In this document: positions 1 through 7,538 of the stretch, piece by piece
Numbering within the stretch: position 1 is the first letter of the stretch
Layout: every line of letters starts with the position of its first letter
From: Clostridia bacterium
GTDB lineage: Bacteria > Bacillota > Clostridia > TANB77 > CAG-508
NCBI GenBank assembly: GCA_022791735.1
Contig: JAAVZQ010000111.1
Coordinates: forward strand, 1-27,773
Length of the DNA: 27,773 nucleotides
Reading direction: 5' to 3'
Program-made: the position numbers and the translations under genes
The notes under the pieces: generated by a model
What the model saw: only the letters and a program-made list of their open reading frames with translations
What the model was told of the DNA's origin: nothing
Database searches by the model: none

Positions 1-75
1 GGCGTGTTCGCGTTCAATAACAGCAATGGCAGTGCTTACATCGGCTACGGGTTCCGCGCCGTGCTCGTGCCTTAG
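1..75 (+). CDS. DGR target protein, C-terminal end (partial)
   Basis: The window opens inside a gene. The frame from base 1 gives 24 residues (GVFAFNNSNG then SAYIGYGFRAVLVP) and a TAG stop. The GFRAVL ending is typical of the C-type-lectin/formylglycine-generating-enzyme fold used by DGR variable proteins. The template repeat at 460-539 encodes the same peptide with Asn where this copy has Ser, Ser, Tyr, Ile, Gly and Tyr. That makes it a diversified target of the neighbouring retroelement, presumably a surface ligand-binding protein (inferred). The N-terminal part lies outside the window. Confidence 0.85.
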   Translation, partial: GVFAFNNSNGSAYIGYGFRAVLVP

Positions 76-80
76 CACTT
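1..80 (+). repeat. DGR variable repeat VR1 (3' part)
   Basis: Aligned without gaps to 460-539, 74 of 80 bases are identical. The six differences are at window bases 23, 32, 37, 41, 44 and 46, and each is an A in the template (A to G three times, A to T three times). No non-A position differs. The last 34 bases, GC-rich and including the stop codon, are identical to the template and are the likely site where mutagenic homing initiates. The 5' boundary is outside the window. Confidence 0.93.
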
Positions 81-382
81 TGAACTGTGACTTTTCTCTT
101 AAAAATTTTTTAAGATATACATAAACAGGCAAAATCTTAAATTTTATAGCAAAACTTAAGATTATGCCCCTTTAAAGAACAAAGTGCTTTCGCACTTTGT
201 TCCAAAAATAAAAAAAGTTAGTAAATTCCTGTTACAATATACAACTAAGTTCGCAGAACGGACGATATTTCTAACTGTGAATAAAAAACAATCTTCTAAC
301 TTGAACAAAAGTTGTTTTATACTTTTTAACCAAACTGAAACTAATTTTTGAAATTGAAAAAATACATTAGGGATTAAACTGT
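76..382. other. Non-coding gap between VR1 and TR
   Basis: No convincing gene lies here. The stretch is AT-rich and contains a small hairpin at 97-113, a strong 11-bp-stem hairpin at 177-202, and the presumed 5' part of the template RNA before base 383. I could not identify a convincing promoter for a separate template transcript, so read-through from the target gene upstream is possible. Confidence 0.6.
177..202. other. Perfect hairpin downstream of VR1
   Basis: GAACAAAGTGC at 177-187 and its exact complement at 192-202 enclose a four-base loop. No U-run follows on the plus strand, so it is not a textbook terminator. Hairpins downstream of a variable repeat assist homing in studied DGRs, but there they sit much closer to the repeat. 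A related hairpin lies at 3016-3043 on the other side of the retroelement. Confidence 0.6.
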
Positions 383-539
383 ACTACTCTAACTTTGTCA
401 ATTCGAGCAATCCAGTCTTCATACGTGGGGGCAATTACAATAATACCGAGGCTAATTGTGGCGTGTTCGCGTTCAATAACAACAATGGCAATGCTAACAA
501 CGACAACGGGTTCCGCGCCGTGCTCGTGCCTTAGCACTT
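383..539 (+). repeat. DGR template repeat TR
   Basis: This is a non-coding copy of the target 3' end, rich in AAC and AAT triplets. In the target frame it would encode YSNFVNSSNPVF and later FAFNNNNGNANNDNG, with Asn clustered at the positions that vary in the copies. Such AAY codons are the usual substrate of adenine mutagenesis, because changing the two A positions reaches many residues without making stops. The 3' boundary is where identity with VR1 stops (539). The 5' boundary is the start of similarity with VR2 (383) and may extend further. The sense strand is plus, while the reverse transcriptase is minus, so the two transcripts converge. Confidence 0.92.
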
Positions 540-902
540 CGATACACAAAGAAACATAAAGGTTTCTATCCCAGAAGGGTGTTCTTCAAGGAGAATGCCG
601 AGAGTAAAAATAGAGTTATAATAGGCTCTATGCTACAATATAGTAGAGCAACAATAGAATTACAACAGGATTTGTATCAAAGAAGTTTAATTCCTTTGGC
701 ATAAACAGTCTTTGAAAAATTAGGACTATTTGTATGTACTATAATATAATGAAAAATATATGTATGTGAGATTAGATTTTATGTCATAAACACATAAACA
801 GTATTCTTGTATGAGTAGTAAAATGGCGAAAATAGAAGAGTACGAAACACAGGCAGTCTAGGCATTTTGCCCTATGACTACCTGTGTTCGTAAAAAATAG
901 AA
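540..902. other. Gap between TR and RT with an open-frame remnant and hairpin
   Basis: No complete gene is present. An open frame without a start runs from 543 to its stop at 702-704 and reads like protein (YTKKHKGFYPRRVFF near its start). It could be the end of a decayed gene or template RNA structure, and I do not recognise it. From 705 to 840 the sequence is AT-rich with no features seen. A long imperfect hairpin at 841-892 ends the interval. Confidence 0.5.
841..892. terminator. Long hairpin between convergent RT and TR transcripts
   Basis: An imperfect inverted repeat pairs TACGAAACACAGG at the left with CCTGTGTTCGTA at the right, and the stem continues inward with a few mismatches to a GGC-ATTTT-GCC tip. 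It lies just after the end of the reverse transcriptase gene and in the path of template transcription, so a bidirectional terminator is the simplest reading. Confidence 0.6.
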
Positions 903-2065
903 TTATGAATTTAAACCAGTATCATTAGTATCAATAGAAGAAATATCATCAGAAAAAATATTATTATCTAAGTGTATTCTTCCATCAATCAAAGAAAGCA
1001 AGTTTTCCTCAATAACCTCATTAGATTTGTCATTATAAAGAAAATCACATTTATTAAGCATCTTTTGGCTAAGCAGATATGAGTTACAGTGAGAGGCATG
1101 CCCTAGCCAAGAATTAATACTTTGCATAGTATAATCAAAGTTTAATTCATTTTTCTTATATAACATATTCCAATGCTTTATTTTTTTCTTAATCTTCTTT
1201 TTGCTATCTAGCCTAAGTAGTCTGTGTGTTGTAAAAATTCTATAACCACAAAAATTAACACCCATTGCATATGGATAATATCTAGATTTATCGTTTAAGT
1301 CAAGATGCAATTTATTATGTAAGAAGTCTTCAACACATTTTTTTATATAAATGCAATCCTTTTTGGTTTTAGCTAAAATAATAAAATCGTCCATATATCT
1401 TGTGTAATATCTGATTTTCAAAGTGTGTTTTACAAACTGGTCTAATTCATTCAAATAAATATTTGCAAAAAACTGGCTAGTGTAATTTCCGAATAGGTAT
1501 GCCAACAGTATCATTCAAAGGTCTACCGGTCAAAAATCAAAAGTTTTGTAAATTCCATTAATTCTTTATCTGCTATATACTTTTTCATAATGTCTAACAA
1601 AACATATGGATCAATACTGTAAAAAAACTTATGAATATCGCACTTTAAAATCCAAAAGTCTCCATAGTTTCGCTTAAATATTCTTAAATCTCTTTGCACA
1701 TTTTCTACAGCTTTATGAGTGCCTTTATCCTTCAAACAAGCAAAAGATGCAGAAATAAACTTAGGAACAATATATGGTTTTATAAACTCTTCTACATACC
1801 ATTGGTGCACAATTCTATCTCTGTAAGGGAGAGCTTTTATAGTTCTTTCTTTAGGTTCGTATACTTTAAAAGAATAGTATTTACCCAAATGATACTTTTT
1901 GTCTTTTATATTATTAAGTAGATTTATAATATTGTTTTCTAAGTTCATTTCAAACTTGATAACTTCATTTTTATATGTTTTGTGCTGCCTAGCTCTTTTG
2001 TGTGCTTCCATTAATTTATTAAATGTAAGATTTTTGTAAAAGCAATTTTTTATTTTTTTAGGCAT
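903..2065 (-). CDS. DGR reverse transcriptase (two CGG +1 shifts)
   Basis: This enzyme copies the adenine-rich template RNA into mutated cDNA that replaces the variable repeat. RT motifs in order are PYRDRIVHQW (about residue 80), LKCDIHKFFYSID with a catalytic Asp (about 140), the DGR-type GIPIGNYTSQ where other RTs have a different motif 4, and the catalytic YMDD. It reads as two frames unless one base is skipped at each of two CGG codons: 1528-1526 (after Asp, giving Gly180) and 1491-1489 (after GIPI, giving Gly192 of the GNYTSQ motif). The result is 386 residues, normal for the family. I start at ATG 2065; an upstream TTG at 2119 is possible. The start overlaps the end of avd by 16 bases, which suggests coupling. 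Confidence 0.9.
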
Positions 2066-2412
2066 GAGGAAATCCACGCTCCTAACATATTGCAAATATT
2101 TGTTACTAAATTGCTCCAAGTATTATAATTTTGAAGAGATATATATTTGTACTTAGAAGATAGCCTAATATGGATTTTTAGCAAGTTTAAAGTAATATCA
2201 AATTCATTTAAATAGTTCAATTTATCCTTTTTGCTATAAACTTTAATAGCATACATTAGAAGCCTTAAACCATTAAATAAATCAGATTTAATCTCCTTAA
2301 CTAATGCAAAAGTTTCTGATTTTGGATACTTTTTTAATATATCATAAGTATAGTAGACAAGCTCAAGATACTTTTGATATATCATAAGATTAGTTTGATT
2401 TGTAGTTGACAT
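2050..2412 (-). CDS. avd: DGR accessory variability determinant (Avd-like)
   Basis: A 120-residue, mostly helical and basic protein (YQKYLELVYYTYDILKKYPK near the start, then LFNGLRLLMYAIKVY). Its size, pattern and position directly before the reverse transcriptase fit the Avd four-helix-bundle family, which forms a pentamer that binds the RT and template RNA. The ATG shares its A with the stop of the gene before it (TAATG) and follows a good AGGAGG, so the two are translationally coupled. The call rests on pattern and context and not on a single diagnostic residue. Confidence 0.82.
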   Translation of the reverse strand: MSTTNQTNLMIYQKYLELVYYTYDILKKYPKSETFALVKEIKSDLFNGLRLLMYAIKVYSKKDKLNYLNEFDITLNLLKIHIRLSSKYKYISLQNYNTWSNLVTNICNMLGAWISSCLKK

Positions 2413-2837
2413 TATAAAGTACCTCCTAAAATAGATTTAGAAGCCTTGTTTATTTTCTCTATAAAAGCATACGCTTCGCTTATAGAGAGCTCATCAGGAT
2501 TTACAGAAGCTATTTCAGACAATAACTCTTTAATAGAACTATCGGTAGAATAGTCAGCAATAGAATAAGAAATGTTTTGAGAAGTATCCACTATTTTAAT
2601 TTTATATGGAGTATTTTTTAAGAGAACTTTGTATTTCTCTAAAGAGTTTATGGGAAAACCACATTTTACAATGGTTTCAGTAAGATATGCGAGTTTTAAG
2701 TTTAATAAAGAAGATGCAATTCTAGCATCATTATCTAAAAAGATATAAAATATTCCAGATTTAAACAGATATAAAGTATTATCAGCATTTTCATCAGTTT
2801 TTTTTAATAACGAGTAAGTATCATATAATCTACTCAT
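2412..2837 (-). CDS. MutS domain-I-like DGR accessory protein
   Basis: A protein of 141 residues from the ATG at 2837, preceded by AGGAGGA; a longer frame begins at 2888 but lacks a ribosome site. Residues from about 25 (LYLFKSGIFYIFLDNDARIA, then GFPINSLEKYKVLL) match the mismatch-recognition N-terminal domain of MutS, which has a phenylalanine-rich G-FYE-F segment, an A-IAS stretch and GVP-HALEKY. The MutS core and ATPase domains are absent. Stand-alone MutS-like proteins are a known accessory class in some DGRs. A role in tolerating or recognising mismatches during cDNA incorporation is inference. It is the first gene of the MSL-avd-RT operon. Confidence 0.75.
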   Translation of the reverse strand: MSRLYDTYSLLKKTDENADNTLYLFKSGIFYIFLDNDARIASSLLNLKLAYLTETIVKCGFPINSLEKYKVLLKNTPYKIKIVDTSQNISYSIADYSTDSSIKELLSEIASVNPDELSISEAYAFIEKINKASKSILGGTL

Positions 2838-2867
2838 ATTTTCCTCCTTTGTCAAAATACTGAATTT

Positions 2868-2895
2868 AGTATACAGCAAAAATCTCAAAAAACAA
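2868..2895 (-). promoter_or_regulatory. Putative promoter of the MSL-avd-RT operon
   Basis: On the minus strand TTGTTT and TATACT are separated by 16 bases, about 30 bases upstream of the MSL start codon. The AT-rich background lowers confidence. Confidence 0.5.
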
Positions 2896-2978
2896 AATCA
2901 GACAAAATATGACACTTTTTAAATGCATAAATAAGAAAAATATACTAAAACAAATTTTTGTTAAATTACTTTGTTCGC

Positions 2979-3007
2979 TTGTATTGATATGAAAAGTATG
3001 ATATAGT
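2979..3007 (+). promoter_or_regulatory. Putative promoter of the aminopeptidase gene
   Basis: TTGTAT-N17-TATAGT. Transcription would start near 3014, just before the 3016-3043 hairpin. Confidence 0.55.
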
Positions 3008-3015
3008 AATACAAA

Positions 3016-3043
3016 AAACAAAGTGCTTCAGAGCTCTTTGTTT
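3016..3043. other. Hairpin in the aminopeptidase leader, related to 177-202
   Basis: AAACAAAG and CTTTGTTT pair outside a T-T mismatch and an inner GCT/AGC stem with loop TCAG. It shares AACAAAGTGCTT with the hairpin at 177-202. It could be a leader attenuator or a remnant of a repeat flanking the retroelement. Confidence 0.55.
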
Positions 3044-3162
3044 AATACGATCTAAGCTTTGAGCCTGAAGGCGAGAAGGCATAAAGGATAAGCATTTAAC
3101 TATCTTTATTTAATAGAAAAATTAGTGCTTTCCTAGTAAATAAGAGAGCAAGGAGAAACCAA

Positions 3163-4281
3163 ATGAGAGATAAAAGAATAGAAAAGTTAGCAAATAATTT
3201 GTTAAGCTACTCGATTAGTTTGAAAAAAGGAGAACATATCTTAATAGATATATTGGGAGAAGATGCTGTGCCACTTGCTAAAGAGCTAATAAGGCAAGCA
3301 GAAGAGATAGGGGCATATCCACATTTTAATATAGTAAATTATGAAATAATGCGAGAATTCCTAAAGAATTGTACAGAAGAACAAATGAAAATGTATGCAA
3401 AACATGAAGCACAAAGAATGCAAGACATGGATGCCTATATTGGAATTAGAGCAAGTACAAATACAGCAGAACTAAACGGAATAGAAAAAGAAAAAATGGA
3501 AATATACAATAAATATTATACAGTGCCAGTACATTTTGAGGAAAGAGTCAAACACACAAGATGGTGTATACTTAGATATCCAAATAACTCAATGGCACAA
3601 ATGAGCAATATGAGCTTAGAAGAATTTGAAGACTTTTTCTTTAATGTATGTACATTAGATTACGAAAAAATGTCAAAAGCGATGGATAAGCTCGTAGATT
3701 TAATGAATAAAACAAAAAGTGTTCATATTGTGGGACCAGATACAGACTTAAGTTTTAGTATAGAAGGTATACCGGCTGAAAAATATATGGGAACCTTTAA
3801 TATACCAGATGGAGAAGTAGCATCTGCTCCAGTAAAAACAAGCGTAAATGGATATATTACATACAATACAGAAACTAGATATAATGGAATTTTATTCAAT
3901 AATATTAGATTCGAATTTAAAGATGGCAAGATAGTAAATGCGACATCAAATAAAACAAAAGAATTAAATGCAATACTAGACACAGATGAAGGTGCAAGAT
4001 ATATAGGAGAATTTGCACTAGGATTAAATCCTTATGTAGAAAGACCAATTGGAGATACATTGTTTGATGAAAAAATAAAAGGCAGTTTCCATTTTACACC
4101 AGGTGATAGTTTAGAAGAAAGCGACAATGGAAATAGGTCAGCCATACATTGGGATATAGTAAACATTCAAACACCAGAATATGGCGGAGGAGAGATATAT
4201 TTTGATGATGTTTTAGTGAGGAAAGATGGGCGATTTGTTTTAGAAGAGCTAGAAGCGTTAAATCCAGAAAATTTGGTGTGA
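3163..4281 (+). CDS. M29 family metallo-aminopeptidase
   Basis: A 372-residue cytoplasmic enzyme that removes N-terminal residues from peptides using two metal ions. Family landmarks are an N-terminal domain with KKGEHILIDI, the metal-ligand region IPDGEV with Glu218, a second segment GEFALGLNP, then GSFHFTPGD, and SAIHWDIV near the C-terminus carrying the last His and Asp. The length is close to the usual 370-410. The ATG follows AAGGAG at a normal distance. The gene is intact with no in-frame CGG. It stands alone between its own promoter and that of era. Confidence 0.88.
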   Translation: MRDKRIEKLANNLLSYSISLKKGEHILIDILGEDAVPLAKELIRQAEEIGAYPHFNIVNYEIMREFLKNCTEEQMKMYAKHEAQRMQDMDAYIGIRASTNTAELNGIEKEKMEIYNKYYTVPVHFEERVKHTRWCILRYPNNSMAQMSNMSLEEFEDFFFNVCTLDYEKMSKAMDKLVDLMNKTKSVHIVGPDTDLSFSIEGIPAEKYMGTFNIPDGEVASAPVKTSVNGYITYNTETRYNGILFNNIRFEFKDGKIVNATSNKTKELNAILDTDEGARYIGEFALGLNPYVERPIGDTLFDEKIKGSFHFTPGDSLEESDNGNRSAIHWDIVNIQTPEYGGGEIYFDDVLVRKDGRFVLEELEALNPENLV

Positions 4282-4289
4282 AACCTGCC

Positions 4290-4318
4290 TAGACATTTGA
4301 AAAAGCCTGTGATATAAT
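4290..4318 (+). promoter_or_regulatory. Promoter of the era-yqzL-recO operon
   Basis: TAGACA-N17-TATAAT, with the -10 about 30 bases upstream of the era start codon. Confidence 0.7.
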
Positions 4319-4348
4319 AACTTAAGTAAAATAAAAAGGAAGTCAAAT

Positions 4349-5255
4349 ATGGAAAATTTTAAATCAGGATTTGTGGCAATTATAGGAAGGACAAACGTGC
4401 GGAAAATCTACATTATTAAATTCTTTAATAGGAGAAAAAATTGCAGCGATTGCAAATAAGCCGCAAACAACCAGAACACAGATAAAAGGAATAGTAAATA
4501 GAGAAAATTCGCAGATAATTTTTTTAGATACACCAGGAATACACAAACCAAAAACAAAACTTAGTAATATTATGATACAAACAGCATTTGAATCTGCAAA
4601 AGATGTTGATTTAATTCTATTTATAATAGAGGCAACTAGCAAAGAGATTGGAAAAGGCGATAGTGTAATACTAGAGAAAATAAAAGAAGCAAAAAAGAAG
4701 ACAATACTTCTAATCAATAAAATAGATCTAGTAAAAAAAGACGAATTGTTGAGCTTAATAGAACTATATAGCAAACAATATAAATTTGAAGCAGTAATTC
4801 CAATATCAGCAAAACAAGGCGATAAAAACGAAACTGTTTTAGAAGAAATAGAAAAATGCTTAAGTCTTGGACCAAAATATTACGATGATGAAACATATAC
4901 AGACCAATCAATAAGAATGATAGTAGAAGAAACAGTTAGAGAAAAAGCACTAAAACTACTTGATGATGAGGTACCGCACGGAATATATGTAGAAACTACG
5001 AAACTAAAAAAAGGCAAAACAAGAGAGAATGAGCCAATATTTAATATAGAAGTAACAATATATTGCCAAAGAGATTCGCATAAAGGAATAATTATAGGAA
5101 AAAAAGGAAGTATGCTAAAAAGAATAGGAATGTATGCAAGAGAAGATATAGAAAAAACTTTAGGAGAAAAAGTAAATTTACAGACTTGGGTAAAAGTCAG
5201 AAAAGATTGGCAAGATGAAGATAACATAGTAAACAGATTTAAAATTGGAAATTAA
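4349..5255 (+). CDS. era: GTPase Era (one CGG +1 shift)
   Basis: Era binds the 3' end of 16S rRNA and helps 30S assembly. The G1 loop GRTNVGKST, G3 DTPG and G4 NKID are visible, and the C-terminal KH domain has GIIIGKKGSML. As read in one frame the gene stops early. CGG at 4400-4402 lies between Val17 and the P-loop glycine; skipping its C gives Gly18 of NVGKST and an open frame to 5255, 301 residues in all, which is the normal Era length. The ATG at 4349 follows AAGGAAG. Neighbouring yqzL and recO are the usual Firmicutes partners. The shift falls inside the nucleotide-binding loop, so without it no functional GTPase could be made. Confidence 0.92.
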
Positions 5256-5334
5256 TGCATCGTATAAAAGGACCTAAAATACAAAAAATATGAAATAAAC
5301 AATAGAAAAATGCATGAAAGTGGAGTGAAGGTTT

Positions 5335-5487
5335 ATGATAAGTAAAATGGCATGGAATGCTTTTAAGAAAACAGGAGATATAAATACCTATTTAGAATTT
5401 GTAGAAACGAAAAACATAGAAGAGAATATAGTAGAGGAAGAAAATGGGAATAATCAAAACAAAGGGTATTATTTTAAGAGAAAGTAA
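5335..5487 (+). CDS. yqzL: YqzL-like small protein
   Basis: A 50-residue protein beginning MISKMAWNAFKKTGDINTYL. YqzL-family proteins have this pattern (a Trp/Phe followed by FEKTG-I-AYL) and sit between era and recO in Bacilli and Clostridia. No function is established. The 3' end overlaps recO by 44 bases in another frame. The start ATG follows a GGAGTGAAGG region at a suitable distance. Confidence 0.7.
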   Translation: MISKMAWNAFKKTGDINTYLEFVETKNIEENIVEEENGNNQNKGYYFKRK

Positions 5488-6177
5488 TATGGGAGATTTC
5501 GATAAGATGCTCACAGTGTTAACCCCAGATTTGCGGAAAAATATCATGCGCAGCAAGAGGTGCTAGAAAGCCTAACAGCAGTATGCTAGCAGGAACGCAG
5601 TTTTTGGGATTTAGTGAATATGTATTATATAAAGGTAGTAACAATGTATATAATATAAATTCCTGTGAGCCAATCGAAGTCTTTTATAATTTAAGAATAG
5701 ACCTAGACAAACTGCAGTATGCGGCATACATTACAAAAATTGTAGAAGATGTAACAAACGAAAATGAGACAGATTACAATATAATGAGATTACTGTTAAA
5801 CACAATATACACCATATCTGAAACAGAAATAGACAAAGACTTAGCTGTTTCAATCTTCAAGATAAAACTTTTATCATTAATACGGATTTTCTCCAAATAT
5901 TTTAGCGTGTACATCATGCGGAGAAAAAGAAAATATCACACATTTTAGTATAAAAGATAACGGAATAAAATGTGCAGTATGTGCAAAATTAGATAAAAGT
6001 GTGATAAAAATATCAAATGCCACATTATACGCAATAAGATATATTGTATTAGAAGATGTTAAAAAAATTTTTTCATTCAGTGTACCAGTGGCCTCCGTAG
6101 AAGAACTTAATCTTATAGCAAAAGTATATTTAGATGAAAAACTTGAAAAAAACTACAGATTTGAAAAAATAATTTAA
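5444..6177 (+). CDS. recO: DNA repair protein RecO (two CGG +1 shifts)
   Basis: RecO loads RecA with RecR during recombinational repair. The start MGIIKTKGIILRE and the OB-fold segment are typical, and a zinc knuckle is visible (ACTSCGE, then CAVCAK). The gene needs two shifts. CGG 5534-5536 gives Gly31 in PDLGKISCAARGARK. CGG 5883-5885 gives Gly147 in LIGFSPNILACTSCG, just ahead of the first Cys pair. With both C bases skipped the product is 243 residues, the usual length. The ATG at 5444 lies inside the yqzL end and follows GAGGAAG. The three fragments match the family in order with no other defects. Confidence 0.88.
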
Positions 6178-6317
6178 AAAAATTTATAATATTTGTCCTA
6201 AAAATGTCCGCAAAAGCATATATTATACTAAGGAAGACATACATAAATATTTTGTGACTTTTTGACGAAATCTTGCAGTCCCCTAGCAGGGAAGAATTAC
6301 AAGATATAGAGAAAAAT

Positions 6318-6346
6318 TTGACATTTTTGAGAATTCATAGTATAAT
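6318..6346 (+). promoter_or_regulatory. Consensus promoter of the G5/3D protein gene
   Basis: TTGACA-N17-TATAAT, a perfect match to the main sigma-factor consensus, ending 32 bases before the start codon. Confidence 0.88.
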
Positions 6347-6378
6347 CGTCATATTGAAACAAGGAGGGACAAATTCTT

Positions 6379-7372
6379 ATGATAAAAAGCGAACAAGCTT
6401 CACTGTCCGTAATGAGAATTGCAGTCATAACGATATTTGCAATATGCATGTTAAGCGTTTGTGTATTAGCATCAAGTACGGATGTGAAAAATGTTAAGAT
6501 TGTTCTATCAGACAACTGTGAAATAGATGTGCTAACAACTAAAAAAGTTGTAGCAGAGATATTAGAAGAAAATCGTATTGTAATTTTACCAGAAGAAAAT
6601 GTAGTTCCAAATTTGAATTCAGAAATAGAAGGAAGTTCAGGAACAATAGTAATTACAGGAAGAACGCAAGATGCATATTCAGCAGTTGCAATTGCTGAAG
6701 AAGAAGGCGGTGTGCGTTTAGACCAATTACTAAGTGCATATAACAGAGTGACAGAAAAAATAGTTGAGATAGAAGAAGCAATCCCATATCAAACTGTTAC
6801 AAAAGATGCAAGTAAACCAAATGACGCAGTTGTTACAGCTGTGCTTCAAGAGGGAAAAGACGGACTAAAGAAATCTACATATAAAGTAAAATATCAAAAT
6901 GAGATAGAGATAAATAGAACCTTAATTAAGGAAGAAATCATAGAACAAGCGGTAGACAAAATAGTACAAGTCACAAATGTGACAAATAGAAGTGCTAGTT
7001 CAGAACTTAGAACGAACCCAGCAACACATGCAGAAAATAAAAGTGCACTTGCAAGCAAAGTAGAAGGAATTACACCGATTGTAAAAACACTTAATGCATC
7101 AGCATACACAGCAGTTAATCGGACATGAAAAAACAGCAAGTGGCGCAAATGCATCAGTTTGGTATACAGTTGCAGCAGGAAAGGCATACCCAATGGGAAC
7201 AATTATATATATACCATATTTTAAAAATAGCCCAAATGGTGGCTGGTTTGTAGTACAAGACAGAGGTGGCGCAATTACAAACAACAAAATAGATGTATAT
7301 ATGAGTACATATAATGAATGTGTAAGTTTTGGTAGAAGAAATTTAGAATGTTATATTTATTTAGTTAAATAA
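6379..7372 (+). CDS. G5 and 3D domain cell-wall protein (one CGG +1 shift)
   Basis: An exported wall-active protein of the YabE/Rpf-associated type. Residues about 13-31 form a signal anchor. A ubiquitin-like DUF348 segment follows (about 35-95), then a G5-like segment (about 130-205), and a C-terminal 3D domain, named for its conserved aspartates (LNASAYTAVNGHEKTASG, then VVQDRGGAI and KIDVYM, ending GRRNLECYIYLVK). CGG 7120-7122 interrupts the 3D domain; skipping its C gives Gly248 in AVNGHEKT and 330 residues in all. The 3D fold resembles lytic transglycosylases such as MltA, so peptidoglycan cleavage is likely. AAGGAGGG precedes the ATG. Confidence 0.85.
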
Positions 7373-7393
7373 GGGCGGTTTTAACTGCCCTTT
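7371..7393 (+). terminator. Short terminator-like hairpin
   Basis: AAGGGC and GCCCTT pair across the stop codon of the 3D protein gene, followed by a short T-run. Confidence 0.5.
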
Positions 7394-7412
7394 AGTTATA
7401 GAAAGACGCGGT

Positions 7413-7443
7413 GTGGTCAAAGGGGACGGAGCTTTTTGACCAC
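7413..7443. repeat. GGGGACGG-type palindrome, copy A
   Basis: GTGGTCAAA and TTTGACCAC flank a core GGGGACGGAGC. An inverted near-copy lies at 7495-7525. This resembles the REP-like intergenic palindromes common in clostridial genomes. Confidence 0.7.
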
Positions 7444-7494
7444 ATTAAAAAAACAAAAAATATTAACAGAGATGGTTTTGATTGATAGTGAGAA

Positions 7495-7525
7495 GTGGTC
7501 AAAATGCTCCGTCCCCTTTGACCAA
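7495..7525. repeat. GGGGACGG-type palindrome, copy B (inverted)
   Basis: GTGGTCAAA and TTTGACCA flank GCTCCGTCCCC, the reverse complement of copy A with only a few differences. It ends two bases before the AAGGAGG of the exonuclease gene. Confidence 0.7.
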
Positions 7526-7538
7526 AAAGGAGGAAAAA

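Larger units (their letters stand above)
2838..3162. other. Divergent intergenic region, DGR operon to aminopeptidase
   Basis: No gene is seen. It holds a likely minus-strand promoter for the DGR operon (2868-2895), a plus-strand promoter (2979-3007), a hairpin (3016-3043), and an untranslated leader of about 150 bases before the aminopeptidase. I do not recognise the leader as a known riboswitch. Confidence 0.6.

Noticed and set aside
367..549. Minus-strand open frame across the template repeat
   Set aside because: It is the reverse complement of the TR and exists only because the AAC-rich template has few stops on that strand.
2066..2119. Upstream TTG start of the reverse transcriptase at 2119
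   Set aside because: It would overlap avd by 70 bases and add residues not needed for the RT domain; ATG 2065 gives a typical N-terminus.
903..2119. Group II intron or retron reverse transcriptase
   Set aside because: The GNYTSQ motif, Avd partner and TR/VR pair identify a DGR; no maturase domain, intron RNA ends or msr/msd structure is seen.
2838..2888. Longer N-terminus for the MutS-like protein from 2888
   Set aside because: A strong AGGAGGA precedes the ATG at 2837 and the extra residues cover the putative promoter.
4400..4402. Classic programmed frameshift with a slippery P-site codon (as in prfB)
   Set aside because: The codons before CGG include AAA, AAT, ATT, ATA, ATC, GTG, GTT, GTA, GCA, CCA, CTA, CTT, TTG and GAC, with no shared upstream motif or stop codon in the A-site.
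5938..5950. Stop-codon reassignment (for example UGA or UAG read as sense)
   Set aside because: The early stops are only consequences of being in the wrong frame; real gene ends use normal TAA, TAG and TGA stops.
7482..7538. Upstream start for exonuclease III at 7482
   Set aside because: The added residues are encoded by the palindromic repeat; the GTG at 7539 has AAGGAGG and gives the family N-terminus.
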